A stretch of DNA of 64,000 nucleotides, taken from the NCBI GenBank assembly GCA_031400455.1, contig JANNPX010000006.1, positions 1 to 64,000 on the forward strand, in the 5' to 3' direction. Below are positions 1 to 9,828 of the stretch, piece after piece. How positions within the stretch are numbered: the first letter of the stretch is position 1; every line of letters begins with the position of its first letter. Source of the DNA: JANXYW01 sp031400455 (GTDB lineage: Bacteria > Chloroflexota > Dehalococcoidia > DSTF01 > JACRBR01). The notes under the pieces are model-generated. The model worked only from the letters and a program-made list of their open reading frames with translations. It ran no database searches and was not told the origin of the DNA. A program made the position numbers and the translations under genes.

Positions 1-2579
1 TCGAGCGGCGTCATCGCATCGAGGTCGATCCCCGCCAACTCGCGCCGCAACCCGTCGTCCGGCGGCGTCGCCGCGAACAGCGAGAGTTGCGGCGACTCCG
101 ACGCACGAGCCGACCCCGGACGATCACGTCCCTCGGTCTCAAGTTCGAGCAGTACTTCCCGCGCGCGCTGTACGACTGCCTTCGGCAAGCCGGCAAGCTC
201 CGCCACATGCACGCCATAGCTGCGATCCGCGCCACCGGGCACGATGCGGCGCAGGAAGACGATCCGTCCCTGCTCCTCGGCGACCGCGACGTTGAAGTTC
301 CGCACGCGCGGCAGGTGCGCCGCAAGCTCCACCAGCTCGTGGTAGTGGGTGGCAAACAAGGTCTTCGCCTGCAGGCCCGGCCGATTGTGCAGGTATTCGA
401 CAACGGCGCGCGCGATAGCCATGCCGTCGTACGTGCTCGTGCCGCGGCCGATCTCGTCCAGGATCACCAGCGAACGCGCGGTCGCATTGTGCAGGATCGC
501 GCTCGTCTCGATCATCTCCACCATGAAGGTCGACTGCCCGGACGTCAGATCGTCGCCCGCGCCGACGCGCGTGAACACACGATCCGCGACGCCGATCGCC
601 GCTGACGACGCCGGCACGAAGCTGCCGCACTGCGCCATCAGCACGATGACGGCGACCTGCCGCAGGTACGTCGACTTCCCCGCCATGTTCGGGCCCGTGA
701 TGATGCCGATTTGCACATCGCCCGAGGAGAGATGCGTATCGTTCGGCACGAACGCGCCTGCCGCCAGCGACCGCTCGACCATTGGGTGGCGTCCATCGCG
801 GATCTCGATTGCATCGCCGTCATTCAGTAACGGACGCACGTAGCCGTATCGCGCCGCAGCCTCGGCGAGCGCGCAGGCGACGTCCAACTCGGCGACCGCA
901 CCCGCCGTCGCAAGGACATGCGTCGCGGCCGCGGCGACCTGTGCACACACCTGACGGAAGATCGCCGTCTCGATCTCCGACGCGCGATCCTTCGCCGTCA
1001 GGATCTGGCTCTCGTATTCCCGTAGCTGAGGCGTCGCATAGCGCTCGGCATTCACCAACGATTGCCGCCGCTCGTAGTGCTCCGGCGCCAGCGCCGCGTT
1101 CGCCTTGCTGATCTCGATGTAGTAGCCGAAGACGCGGTTGTACCCGACCTTCAGCGACTTGATGCCAGTCCGCTCGCGTTCCCCGGCTTCCAGTTCCGCC
1201 ACGAATCGTCGCACGTCGCGCGTGATCAGCCGCAGGTGGTCGAGTTCCTCGGAGAAGCCTGGCCGCACGACGTTTCCGGCGTCCAGCGTCGCGCCGGGGT
1301 CGTCATCGATCGCCTGTGCGATCGGCGCCGCCACTTCGTCGCAAGGCCGCAAGCGCGCGGCGATATCGGCGATGCGCGGATCGGCATCGACGCCACCGTC
1401 ACTTACCTTCAACTCGGATCGCAACTGCGGAATCAACTCCAGCCCGCGCCGCAGCCCAACGACCTCACGCGGCTGCACCGATCCAGCGACGATCCGTCCG
1501 ACGAGGCGCTCCACGTCCGGCATCTGCCGCAACAGGTCGTTCAATCGCGCCCGCCGCAGAGCGCTCTCGTGGCAGTACGCAACGGCGTCTAGCCTCGCGT
1601 CGATGCCGGTGATCTTCACCAACGGCTGACCGAGCCGTCGTCGAAGCAGCCGGGCGCCCATTGACGTATTGGTCAGGTCGAGGGTTGCCAGCAGCGATCC
1701 GTCGCGGCGCAGGTCGCGGCCCGCCGCGAACAGCTCGAGGTTTCGCATGGTGTGGGCGTCGAGGCCGACGTACTCGCCCACGCGGTGGATGCGCAGGGAC
1801 GTAACGAGCGCGACGCTCGACGACTGGTTCTCGCGCAGGTACATCAGCACCGCGCCGCAGGCGGGCACGGCTGACGATGATCTCTCGATGCCAAACGCCT
1901 CGGGCGACGCCGCGCGGAAGTGCTCCTGCACGGTCACCGTCGCCAGGTCGAGGTCGAACCAGAGCGGCTCGACGCGAGTTACGTGCATCGATGCATCGAG
2001 CCACGCAGGCGGCTCGATGCCCTCCGGTATGAGCACCTCCGCGGGGCGGATGCGCGCCAACTCCGTCGCCGCCTGCTCCTGCGTCAGAGCGCCTGCGACG
2101 AACTCGCCCGTGCTGATGTCGACGTACGCGAAGCCGACATCGCCCTGCCACGGGTCGCCGGCCCCGCGTCCGGTACGGCGCGACGGCGCCAGGCACGCAA
2201 GGTAGTTGTTCGACCGCTCGTCGAGCAGGTTGCCCTCAATCACGGTGCCCGGCGTGACAACGCGCACGACTTTGCGATCGACGATGCCCTTCGTCTTCGC
2301 CGGATCGCTCATCTGCTCGCAGAGCGCGACCTTGTAGCCCTTGGCGATCAGCTTGGCGATGTACCCGTCGACCGCGTGATACGGGATGCCGGCCAGCGGC
2401 ACCCGCAAGCCCTTGCCCATCGGCTTCGACGTGAGCGTGATTTCCAGCTCGCGCGCGCACAGCTCGGCATCGTCGTCAAAGGTCTCGTAGAAATCGCCGA
2501 GCCGGAAGAAGACGATGGCGTGCGGATACCGACGCTTTACGTCGAGGTACTGCCGCCGGATCGGGGAGATGGAGTCCAC
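1..2579 (-). CDS. mutS: DNA mismatch repair ATPase MutS (3' end cut by window edge)
   Basis: MutS binds mismatched bases and, with MutL, starts strand repair. The reverse strand reads open from a GTG at 2579 to base 1, giving 859 codons. The Phe-x-Glu mismatch-reading motif (GDFYETF) is near residue 28. The Walker A motif GPNMAGKST is near residue 629. It is followed by the Walker B and signature stretch LDEIGRGTSTYDG and by the ATHYHEL motif. The last visible residues, ELAGIDLDAMTPL, match the usual C-terminal tail, so only about 10-20 residues are missing. An in-frame TGA lies shortly upstream of the GTG and no better start follows it, so the GTG is the likely start, although no clear Shine-Dalgarno is seen. 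No MutL gene is in the window. Confidence 0.95.
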   Translation of the reverse strand, partial: MDSISPIRRQYLDVKRRYPHAIVFFRLGDFYETFDDDAELCARELEITLTSKPMGKGLRVPLAGIPYHAVDGYIAKLIAKGYKVALCEQMSDPAKTKGIVDRKVVRVVTPGTVIEGNLLDERSNNYLACLAPSRRTGRGAGDPWQGDVGFAYVDISTGEFVAGALTQEQAATELARIRPAEVLIPEGIEPPAWLDASMHVTRVEPLWFDLDLATVTVQEHFRAASPEAFGIERSSSAVPACGAVLMYLRENQSSSVALVTSLRIHRVGEYVGLDAHTMRNLELFAAGRDLRRDGSLLATLDLTNTSMGARLLRRRLGQPLVKITGIDARLDAVAYCHESALRRARLNDLLRQMPDVERLVGRIVAGSVQPREVVGLRRGLELIPQLRSELKVSDGGVDADPRIADIAARLRPCDEVAAPIAQAIDDDPGATLDAGNVVRPGFSEELDHLRLITRDVRRFVAELEAGERERTGIKSLKVGYNRVFGYYIEISKANAALAPEHYERRQSLVNAERYATPQLREYESQILTAKDRASEIETAIFRQVCAQVAAAATHVLATAGAVAELDVACALAEAAARYGYVRPLLNDGDAIEIRDGRHPMVERSLAAGAFVPNDTHLSSGDVQIGIITGPNMAGKSTYLRQVAVIVLMAQCGSFVPASSAAIGVADRVFTRVGAGDDLTSGQSTFMVEMIETSAILHNATARSLVILDEIGRGTSTYDGMAIARAVVEYLHNRPGLQAKTLFATHYHELVELAAHLPRVRNFNVAVAEEQGRIVFLRRIVPGGADRSYGVHVAELAGLPKAVVQRAREVLLELETEGRDRPGSARASESPQLSLFAATPPDDGLRRELAGIDLDAMTPL

Positions 2580-2683
2580 GTTGGGGAGTTTACAGTTGGC
2601 GGTTCACAGTTCACAGTCCGCCTCACGCTGGCCGCGGAGCCGGTAACAGGCTCGAACCCAGCGGCGTTGAAAGATCGGAGACT

Positions 2684-2711
2684 CTTGCAAGACGGCGGGT
2701 CGCGGTATACT
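2684..2711 (+). promoter_or_regulatory. sigma-70-like promoter for ppdK
   Basis: A TTGCAA element (2685-2690) and TATACT (2706-2711) are separated by 15 bases, or 16 if CTTGCA is taken as the -35. They sit about 210 bases upstream of ppdK. The 341-base gap between mutS and ppdK (2580-2920) holds no other convincing gene. The implied leader of about 200 bases could be structured, but I recognise no riboswitch class in it. Confidence 0.45.
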
Positions 2712-2920
2712 GCTGCGCTTCTCGAATTACGCGCAAAGGGCAGGTCGTGCCGCTTCAGGGAGGCAATTCGCAGCTTGGGCGCTGACTCCATCCCCCACGT
2801 TCTTGCCGAGAAGCGCCGCGCCGAAGGTGGCGCGTCCAATCATCGCTCAGATTCATCGCAACCTAACCTCATCCCTAAACATGACGCTGGCGGTGCGCGC
2901 CGCACGCACACGGAGACGAC

Positions 2921-5884
2921 ATGACGACGAAGTACGTCTACCTGTTCCACGAGGGTGACAAAGACCAGAAGGGGCTCCTCGGCGGCAAGGGCGCGAACCT
3001 GGCCGAGATGACCAATCTCGGCCTGCCCGTCCCTCCAGGATTCACGATCACCACCGCGGCATGCAACGCCTACACGGCCCGCGGCATGCAGCTCCCGGAC
3101 GGGCTCATGGACGACGTGAAGGCGGCGCTCTCGACCGTCGAGGCGGCATCCGGCAAGAAGTTCGGCGACCCCACCAATCCACTCCTCGTATCGGTGAGAA
3201 GCGGCGCGAAGTTCTCGATGCCGGGCATGATGGATACCGTGCTCAACCTCGGTCTGAACGCGACGACGCTGCGCGGACTCGTCGCGGGCTCGGGCGACGA
3301 GCGATTCGCACTCGACGCGTACCGGCGGTTCATCATGATGTTCTCCGACATCGTGCTGGAGCTGGAGCGCAAGAAATTCGACGCGATCTTCAACGACGCG
3401 AAGAGGTCCGCGGGTGTCACCGAGGACTCGCACCTGACGCCCGACGCGCTGAGGGGCGTCGTCGATCGCTTCAAAGCGCACGTGAAGTCCGAGACCGGCA
3501 GCGACTTCCCGGACGACCCGATGCAGCAGCTAGAACTGGCGATCCGTGCCGTCTTCAACTCGTGGAACAACGAGCGCGCGTTCCAGTACCGCAACATCGA
3601 GCACATCCCGCACGACCTCGGCACCGCGGTCAATATCCAGACGATGGTCTTCGGCAACATGGGCGCCGACTCTGGCACCGGCGTCGCATTCACGCGCGAG
3701 TCGTCGACGGGCGAGCGGAGGATCAGCGGCGAGTACCTGATGAACGCGCAGGGCGAAGACGTCGTAGCGGGCATCCGCACGCCGTCAGATGTCGCGCAGC
3801 TCGAGAAGGACCACCCGGCTCTCTACAAGCAGTTCGCGGACATCTGCGAGACGCTGGAGAAGCACTACCACGACATGATGGATGTCGAGTTCACGTTCGA
3901 GAAGGGGCGGCTCTACTTCCTCCAGTGCCGCGTCGCCAAGCGAGCAGCGCGCGCCGCCGTGAAGATCGCCGTCGATATGGTGCACGAGGGGCTGATCACG
4001 AAGCAGGAGGCGCTGGGCCGCCTGCCGGCGCAGCGCCTCGACGAACTGCTTCACCCGCAGCTCGACCCGCGAGTGAAGACCGTATCGATCGCCGAGGCCG
4101 CAGGCCGGCTGAACGGCGCGCTCGCTTCGAAGCCCGCCGTGCTGTGGCTCGAAGGCGACGAGTTGAAGACGATCGCCACCGACACTTGGCTCGCGATGCC
4201 AGCCGACGCGCGCGCGAAAGCGAACTCCGATGCGCTGGCCGCCGGATCGCACTTCATCGAGATCGCCCGCGGCCTGCCAGCATCGCCGGGCGCCGCGTAC
4301 GGCGCCACGGTATTCGAGTCCGACGAGGCGGCGCGGCGCGGCAAGAACGGCGAAGCCGTCGTGCTCGTGCGCGAAGAGACGTCGCCGGACGATGTCCAGG
4401 GCATGCACGAGTCTCAGGGCATCCTCACGGAGCGCGGCGGACTGAGCAGCCACGCGGCACTCGTCGCGCGCGGGTTCGGCAAGCCTTGCGTCGCTGGGTG
4501 CGAGGCGATCTCGGTACACGAAGACCAGCGCATCTTCTCGATCGAAGGCGTCACCATCCACGCCGAGCAGATGCTGACGATCGACGGGACGATCGGTCGC
4601 GTTCTGTTGGGCGCCATCCCCACGGTGCCGCCGGTGATCTTCCCTGAGTTCGACGAGTATCTGCGCTGGGCGGATGAGGTCGCGCGGATGAAGGTGCGGA
4701 CGAACGCCGACACGCCGGCGGACGCGGCAAAGGCGATCGAGTTCGGCGCGAAGGGCATCGGGCTCTGCCGCACGGAGCACATGTTCCTGCACCCCGATCG
4801 CCTGCCGGCGGTGCGCGAAATGCTGCTCGCCGCGTCCGACGCGAAGAATCTGGAGGCCGAGGCTGCAGTGCTCCGCAAGGAGATCGGCAACGCGACGAAC
4901 GAAAAGCGCGTTCGATTGGAAGAGCGCCTCACCGACGTCCTTGGCCGCATGGAAGGGCCGATGGGCCACTACATCGGCGCGCTGGAGAAGATCCTGCCGA
5001 TGCAGCAGGGCGACTTCGAGGAGATCTTTCGCGTCATGGCGGGGAAGCCGGTGACGATCCGTCTGATCGATCCGCCGATGCACGAATTCCTCCCGGATCA
5101 CGACGCGCTGCTCGAAGACGTGACGCGCCTCCGCATCGTGGCCAAGGAGGCGAGCGAACTCGCGGAGTTGGCGGCGGCGGAGAAGATGCTCGCCAACGTC
5201 AACGCCATCCGCGAGCAGAATCCGATGCTCGGCCTGCGTGGCTGCCGTCTGGGCATCCTCTACCCGGAAATCAACGCCATGCAGGTGCAGGCGATCTTCC
5301 GCGCGGCGGTGAAGCTCGCCGACGAGGGCGTCGAGGTATTCCCAGAGATCATGATCCCGCTGGTCGGGTTCGAGACGGAGCTGACGTTCTTGCGCACGCT
5401 GCTCGAAACGACGGCGCGCAACGAGATGGAGTCGTCCGGCAAGCAGGTGAAATATCAGTTCGGCACGATGATCGAACTGCCGCGCGCCGCGTTGACTGCC
5501 GGCGAGATCGCCAAGACCGCGGAGTTCTTTTCGTTCGGCACGAACGACCTCACGCAGACGACGCTCGGTTGCAGTCGTGACGACGCAGAGGGCAAGTTCT
5601 TGGCGAAGTACATGGAGATGGGCATCCTCATCGGTAACCCGTTCGAGTCGATCGACCAGGTGGGCGTCGGCGCGCTGATGAAGCAGGCAATCGAGGCCGG
5701 CCGCCTAACGCGCCCCGGCCTCAAGCTCGGCATTTGCGGCGAACACGGCGGCGAGCCGATCTCCGTCGCCTTCTTCCACCAGATCGGCCTCGACTACGTC
5801 AGCTGCTCCCCGTTCCGCGTGCCGATCGCCCGCCTGGCGGCGGCGCAGGCCGCGCTCGGCGACGGCGCGGAGCGCGACCGGTAG
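2921..5884 (+). CDS. ppdK: Pyruvate, phosphate dikinase
   Basis: This enzyme interconverts pyruvate, ATP and phosphate with phosphoenolpyruvate, AMP and pyrophosphate, a cytosolic step in glycolysis or gluconeogenesis. The N-terminus GGKGANLAEMTNLGLPVPPG is the typical nucleotide-binding start. The phosphohistidine is His511 in GGLSSHAALVARG. The PEP-binding TIM barrel shows GLCRTEHMF, FGTNDLTQTTLG and the catalytic Cys939 in GICGEHGGEP. At 987 residues it is about 100 longer than many bacterial PPDKs. Much of the excess seems to be a charged, helical insert around residues 640-690, between the first barrel strands. GGAG lies seven bases before the ATG. Confidence 0.97.
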   Translation: MTTKYVYLFHEGDKDQKGLLGGKGANLAEMTNLGLPVPPGFTITTAACNAYTARGMQLPDGLMDDVKAALSTVEAASGKKFGDPTNPLLVSVRSGAKFSMPGMMDTVLNLGLNATTLRGLVAGSGDERFALDAYRRFIMMFSDIVLELERKKFDAIFNDAKRSAGVTEDSHLTPDALRGVVDRFKAHVKSETGSDFPDDPMQQLELAIRAVFNSWNNERAFQYRNIEHIPHDLGTAVNIQTMVFGNMGADSGTGVAFTRESSTGERRISGEYLMNAQGEDVVAGIRTPSDVAQLEKDHPALYKQFADICETLEKHYHDMMDVEFTFEKGRLYFLQCRVAKRAARAAVKIAVDMVHEGLITKQEALGRLPAQRLDELLHPQLDPRVKTVSIAEAAGRLNGALASKPAVLWLEGDELKTIATDTWLAMPADARAKANSDALAAGSHFIEIARGLPASPGAAYGATVFESDEAARRGKNGEAVVLVREETSPDDVQGMHESQGILTERGGLSSHAALVARGFGKPCVAGCEAISVHEDQRIFSIEGVTIHAEQMLTIDGTIGRVLLGAIPTVPPVIFPEFDEYLRWADEVARMKVRTNADTPADAAKAIEFGAKGIGLCRTEHMFLHPDRLPAVREMLLAASDAKNLEAEAAVLRKEIGNATNEKRVRLEERLTDVLGRMEGPMGHYIGALEKILPMQQGDFEEIFRVMAGKPVTIRLIDPPMHEFLPDHDALLEDVTRLRIVAKEASELAELAAAEKMLANVNAIREQNPMLGLRGCRLGILYPEINAMQVQAIFRAAVKLADEGVEVFPEIMIPLVGFETELTFLRTLLETTARNEMESSGKQVKYQFGTMIELPRAALTAGEIAKTAEFFSFGTNDLTQTTLGCSRDDAEGKFLAKYMEMGILIGNPFESIDQVGVGALMKQAIEAGRLTRPGLKLGICGEHGGEPISVAFFHQIGLDYVSCSPFRVPIARLAAAQAALGDGAERDR

Positions 5885-5992
5885 CGACGCGATACTTCCG
5901 TCTGCGGCGACCCGGCGACGCCGACGCGAACCCGGACCGGCGCCCGGTCGTATCATCTGGGTACCAAGCCCTGCCAACAGAACGGATTCTCA

Positions 5993-7249
5993 ATGCGACT
6001 TCAGACAACCCTCGCTTTCTTCACGTCAGTCGTGACCGCCTTCGTCATCGCCGCGTGCGGCGGTGACAACGATAAGACCACCACCACTCCCACGTCGGGA
6101 CCAAACACAACACCCACAGCCTCTTCCGCACCAACGTCGCCCACTGCGGGCACGGGCACGTCGCGCGTACCGGCAGGCTCCCCCGTCGCGGGCGGCTACG
6201 CCGCCGAGCCCGCGTTGGCACAACTCGATTTCGGGCTGGCGACTGGCCTCTACCCGATCCCCGGCGACGACGGCTTCGCGTACCTCATGACGAAGGACGG
6301 GAAGATCCGGCGGGTGAGCATGACGGACGGCGGTGCAACGCACGATGTCGTGCTGGATTTGACGTTCCGGCTGACCCCGAACCAGGGCAGCGAAGAAGGT
6401 CTCCTGGGGTTGGCGTTCCCGCCCGACTTCGAGACGAGCCGTCGCATCTACGTGAACTTCACGGCGGGACCGCCCCGGCAGGACACGGTATCGCGCTTCG
6501 TCATGGCGGAGACTGGCATCACGAACGTCGCGGCCGAGGAGACCCTGCTGCAAATAGACGACCCGTACGGCAACCACAACGGCGGCGGCATGCAGTTCGG
6601 CCCGGACGGCATGCTGTACATCGGCTTCGGCGACGGCGGCTCAGGCGGCGACCCGCTCGGCAACGGGCAGAACACGGACGCGCTGCTCGGCAAGCTGCTG
6701 CGCATCGACGTCTCCGGCGACGGTGCATACACGATCCCGCCGGACAATCCGTTCGCATCGGGAGGCGGGCGAGGCGAGGTCTGGGCGTATGGGCTGCGCA
6801 ATCCGTGGCGGTTCGACTTCGACGATGCAGACGGCCGGTTGTGGCTGGCGGATGTCGGCCAGGGCGTGTGGGAAGAGGTCGACCTGGTCACGAAGGGTGG
6901 GAATTACGGCTGGAACACGATGGAAGGCCCGGTCTGCTTCAAGCCGGACACCGGCTGCAACCAGGACGGACTAATCCTCCCGCGCGCGTCCTACTCGCAT
7001 GACGGCGGCGCCTGCTCGGTCACGGGCGGCTTCGTGTATCGCGGTGCGTCCATGGCCGAGTTGCGGGGTTGGTACGTCTACGGCGACTACTGCTCGAAGC
7101 AAGTGTGGGCGCTGAACACCGCGGACAACAGCGACCCCGTCGAGCTGACGACGAGCGGCACCAGCATCACGGCGTTCGCTGAAGATGCGGACGGCGAACT
7201 CTACATGCTGGGGTCGAGCGGGTCGCCGTTCAAGCTCGTGCGGAAGTAG
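5993..7249 (+). CDS. PQQ-type aldose sugar dehydrogenase lipoprotein
   Basis: This is a six-bladed beta-propeller oxidoreductase of the soluble glucose/aldose dehydrogenase (YliI-like) family, expected to oxidise sugars outside the membrane with PQQ. A signal peptide ends in a lipobox (VIAAC, lipidated Cys22). A Thr/Pro/Ser-rich linker covers about residues 30-65. The catalytic domain follows with family motifs HNGGGMQFGPDGMLYIGFGD, GKLLRIDV, YGLRNPWRFD and LADVGQGVWEEVD. At 418 residues it is a complete family member. No strong Shine-Dalgarno is seen, and the start is set by the signal peptide. PQQ biosynthesis genes are not in this window, so cofactor supply is unknown. Confidence 0.88.
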   Translation: MRLQTTLAFFTSVVTAFVIAACGGDNDKTTTTPTSGPNTTPTASSAPTSPTAGTGTSRVPAGSPVAGGYAAEPALAQLDFGLATGLYPIPGDDGFAYLMTKDGKIRRVSMTDGGATHDVVLDLTFRLTPNQGSEEGLLGLAFPPDFETSRRIYVNFTAGPPRQDTVSRFVMAETGITNVAAEETLLQIDDPYGNHNGGGMQFGPDGMLYIGFGDGGSGGDPLGNGQNTDALLGKLLRIDVSGDGAYTIPPDNPFASGGGRGEVWAYGLRNPWRFDFDDADGRLWLADVGQGVWEEVDLVTKGGNYGWNTMEGPVCFKPDTGCNQDGLILPRASYSHDGGACSVTGGFVYRGASMAELRGWYVYGDYCSKQVWALNTADNSDPVELTTSGTSITAFAEDADGELYMLGSSGSPFKLVRK

Positions 7250-7342
7250 CAGCAGATCCGCAGATTGCCCGCCGCGCGAAATGCGCGAGCTTGCGGCCGA
7301 CGAGCACTTGCGTATCCCGCTCGACTGCGTAGGCTGATCGCT

Positions 7343-8143
7343 ATGGGTAGCGAGCTTGAAGATCAGATCCAGGTTGCAGCCGACGTGATGCTCGCTTCTC
7401 GCTACGTCATCGCCCTCGTTGGCGCAGGCATCTCCGTTGAGAGCGGCATACCGCCGTTCCGCGGCAAGGGTGGGCTCTGGACGAAGCACGGCGAGCCCTC
7501 CATGGACGGCTACGAGCGCTTCCTCGCCGACCCCGGATCGCACTGGCAGCAGATGCTGGCGCGACGCGAGTCTGATGACGAGTTCTCGCGGGCGCTTCGG
7601 GCCGCGCGGCCGAACGCGGCCCACGTGGCGATGGCGCGGATGGAGGCGATAGGCGTGCTGCGGCACACCATCTCCCAGAACATCGACAACCTTCATTTCG
7701 ACGCGGGAAGCGTCGAGGTCACCGAGATCCACGGGAACCGCACGAAGGTGCGCTGCATCGATTGCGGCGCGCGATGGAATTGGGCGGAGTTCACCTTCAT
7801 CGACACGCCGCCGGCGTGCGCGCAGTGTGGCGGCACCGTCAAGGGCGACACGGTCATGTTCGGGGAGCCGATCCCGCGCGCCCTCCTGGCCGAGTGCCAG
7901 TCGCAGGCCGAGCGCGCCGACTGCGTGCTGATCGCCGGCACGTCCGCGACTGTATATCCCGCAGCAGCCTTCCCCGAGGTCGTCCTCAACGCCGGCGGCG
8001 CGGTCATCGAAATCAACACCGACGAGACGCCGTTCAGCCGCTACGCCTCGGCTGTCCTCCGCGGCCCGGCCGGCGAAATGCTGCCGCTCCTCGTCGCCGC
8101 ACTGGAAGCGCGAACGGTCGACGCAGAGACTGGATCAGTTTGA
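7343..8143 (+). CDS. SIR2-family NAD-dependent protein deacylase
   Basis: Sirtuins remove acyl groups from lysines using NAD. The start is placed at the ATG giving MGSELEDQ (266 residues) because the 26 codons upstream are Arg/Ala-rich and not conserved-looking. The NAD-binding motif GAGISVESGIPPFRG is at residues 27-41. The family TQNIDxLH motif appears as SQNIDNLH (111-118), with Asn where many sirtuins have Gly. The catalytic His130 lies in TEIHGN. Two zinc-binding Cys pairs (138/141 and 159/162) are intact, so it should be active. Target proteins cannot be deduced. An amidase gene follows 68 bases downstream on the same strand. Confidence 0.9.
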   Translation: MGSELEDQIQVAADVMLASRYVIALVGAGISVESGIPPFRGKGGLWTKHGEPSMDGYERFLADPGSHWQQMLARRESDDEFSRALRAARPNAAHVAMARMEAIGVLRHTISQNIDNLHFDAGSVEVTEIHGNRTKVRCIDCGARWNWAEFTFIDTPPACAQCGGTVKGDTVMFGEPIPRALLAECQSQAERADCVLIAGTSATVYPAAAFPEVVLNAGGAVIEINTDETPFSRYASAVLRGPAGEMLPLLVAALEARTVDAETGSV

Positions 8144-8211
8144 TCCAGAGGCAGCGCCGGTGCGATAGTTCCGCGACGGAAGGCCGCCCACGCGAATAGA
8201 GGACCAAAACG

Positions 8212-9609
8212 ATGACCACCACGTCTGATGTCTGCTTGTTGTCGCTTGAAGAGGTGTCACAGCTAATCGCGTTCCGGGAGATATCCCCGGTCGATGTGAC
8301 GAAGGCCGTGCTGGAGCGCATCGACCGCCTGAACCCGACGCTGAACGCATACATGACCGTGACAGGCGAAGCAGCGTTGGCCGCGGCAGCGGCCGCCGAA
8401 CGCGAGATCGCAGCGGGCGAATATCGCGGTCTGCTGCACGGCGTGCCGGTTGGTATCAAGGACCTGTTTCAGACAAAGGGAGTACGGACCACCGCCGGCT
8501 CGAAGATCCTTGCGGACTGGATGCCGGACGAAGATGCGACCGTCGTGCGAAAGCTCACAGAGGCGGGGGCCATCAGCGTCGGCAAGCTGGGGATGCACGA
8601 GTGGGCATTCGGCACGACGTCGGACAACGTCCACTTCGGCGCGATTCACAATCCTTGGAACATCGACCACGTGCCCGGCGGATCTTCTGGCGGATCTGGC
8701 GTCGCAACCGCAGCGGGGCTGGCGTTCGCGACGCTCGGCAGCGACACCGGCGGCAGCATCCGCATGCCCGCCGCCGCGTGCGGATGCGTCGGCCTGATGC
8801 CCACGTACGGACGCGCAAGCCTGTACGGCGCGTTGCCATTGTCGTGGAATCTCGATCACCCGGGTCCGCTGACGCGCACCGTCCGTGACGCAGCAATAGT
8901 GTTGCAGGCGATCGCGGGCTTCGATCCTCTGGATCCGACCACGGAGGACGTGGCCGTGCCGGACCTGCTGGAAGACATCGAGCGTGGCGCGAAGGGTCTC
9001 CGCATCGGCGTACCAAAGCAGTACTTCTGGGAGAACGTCGATCCCGAAATCGACGCACTGGTCAAGAAGGCGCTGCGCGACTTGGAGTTGGCGGGCGCGA
9101 TCGTGCGCGAAATCGAGTGGCCACGCGTGCTGGAGTATCAGCCCGCGCTGATCGCGATCATGTTCGCCGACGCTGTCGCGTACCACGCCGCGACGTTCCC
9201 GTCGCGGCGTGACGAGTACGGGGCGCAGGTCGCGGCGCTGCTCGATGTCGGCCTGACGTTCACTGCGTCGCAGTACGCGGCTGCGATGCGGTTGATGCAG
9301 GAGGAACGCCGCGGTGGCGCCGATGCCGTACTGGCAAGCGTCGACGTCCTGGCGGTGCCGACCATGCCGGTCGCCGCTCCGACGATCGCCGCGACGCGCG
9401 AGGCCGATCCGGCGGCCCGGATGGCGGCGCTCACGGGTATCTTCGACTTCACGGGGCAGCCCGCGATCAGCGTGCCGTGCGGGCTGACGCCTGGCGGCAT
9501 GCCGGCGAGCATCACGTTCGCTGCTCGACGCTGGGACGAGGCGTCGGCGCTGTGGGCGGGCCGAGCGTACGAGCAGGTCCGCGGCGCGTTCCCGGCTCCG
9601 CCCGTGTGA
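8212..9609 (+). CDS. Amidase signature family hydrolase
   Basis: This is an amidase of the GatA/fatty-acid-amide-hydrolase fold that hydrolyses a C-N amide bond. The Ser-cisSer-Lys triad is visible as Lys83 (GIKDLF), Ser158 (GGSSGGS) and nucleophile Ser182 (GSDTGGSIRMPA). Length (465) fits the family. GAGGA lies eight bases before the ATG. It resembles glutamyl-tRNA amidotransferase subunit A, but no gatB or gatC is adjacent and no GatA-specific context exists, so a stand-alone amidase of unknown substrate is more likely. Confidence 0.88.
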   Translation: MTTTSDVCLLSLEEVSQLIAFREISPVDVTKAVLERIDRLNPTLNAYMTVTGEAALAAAAAAEREIAAGEYRGLLHGVPVGIKDLFQTKGVRTTAGSKILADWMPDEDATVVRKLTEAGAISVGKLGMHEWAFGTTSDNVHFGAIHNPWNIDHVPGGSSGGSGVATAAGLAFATLGSDTGGSIRMPAAACGCVGLMPTYGRASLYGALPLSWNLDHPGPLTRTVRDAAIVLQAIAGFDPLDPTTEDVAVPDLLEDIERGAKGLRIGVPKQYFWENVDPEIDALVKKALRDLELAGAIVREIEWPRVLEYQPALIAIMFADAVAYHAATFPSRRDEYGAQVAALLDVGLTFTASQYAAAMRLMQEERRGGADAVLASVDVLAVPTMPVAAPTIAATREADPAARMAALTGIFDFTGQPAISVPCGLTPGGMPASITFAARRWDEASALWAGRAYEQVRGAFPAPPV

Positions 9610-9828
9610 CGCGACGGTCTTTGCCCGACGAGACGCCCGCCAGGGCAAGATGATCGCGTCCCCGGCCTCGGCCCGGGGCGTGTCCGGTCCTGCGCCCCTT
9701 ACGGGAACTCCGCGCTATGGCTGAGGGTATCGCCTGATTGTTGGGCCGTTGCGCTGACTTCATCATGCTCCTGCGAAGCTAGACGGGCGCCGCGCAGATG
9801 TTGCGCTGTCCGCGGGCAGGAGACCGGC

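Noticed and set aside
2640..2672. A T-arm-like GGGTTCGAGCC followed by an acceptor-like CGGCTCC on the minus strand
   Set aside because: No matching 5' acceptor strand, D-arm or anticodon arm is found upstream, so it is not a tRNA.
2830..2850. AAGGTGGCGCG resembling a T-box sequence in the ppdK leader
   Set aside because: It does not fit the TGGNACC core and no stem I or terminator is seen; ppdK is not an amino-acid gene.
3785..5101. Long ORFs antisense to ppdK, uvrB, hflX, the M20 peptidase, the multicopper oxidase and others
   Set aside because: High GC leaves antisense frames open. Those products are Arg/Ala/His-rich, lack motifs and ribosome sites, and the sense genes are conserved.
8212..9609. 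Calling the amidase GatA of the tRNA amidotransferase
   Set aside because: The triad is shared by all amidases, and no gatB or gatC is linked.
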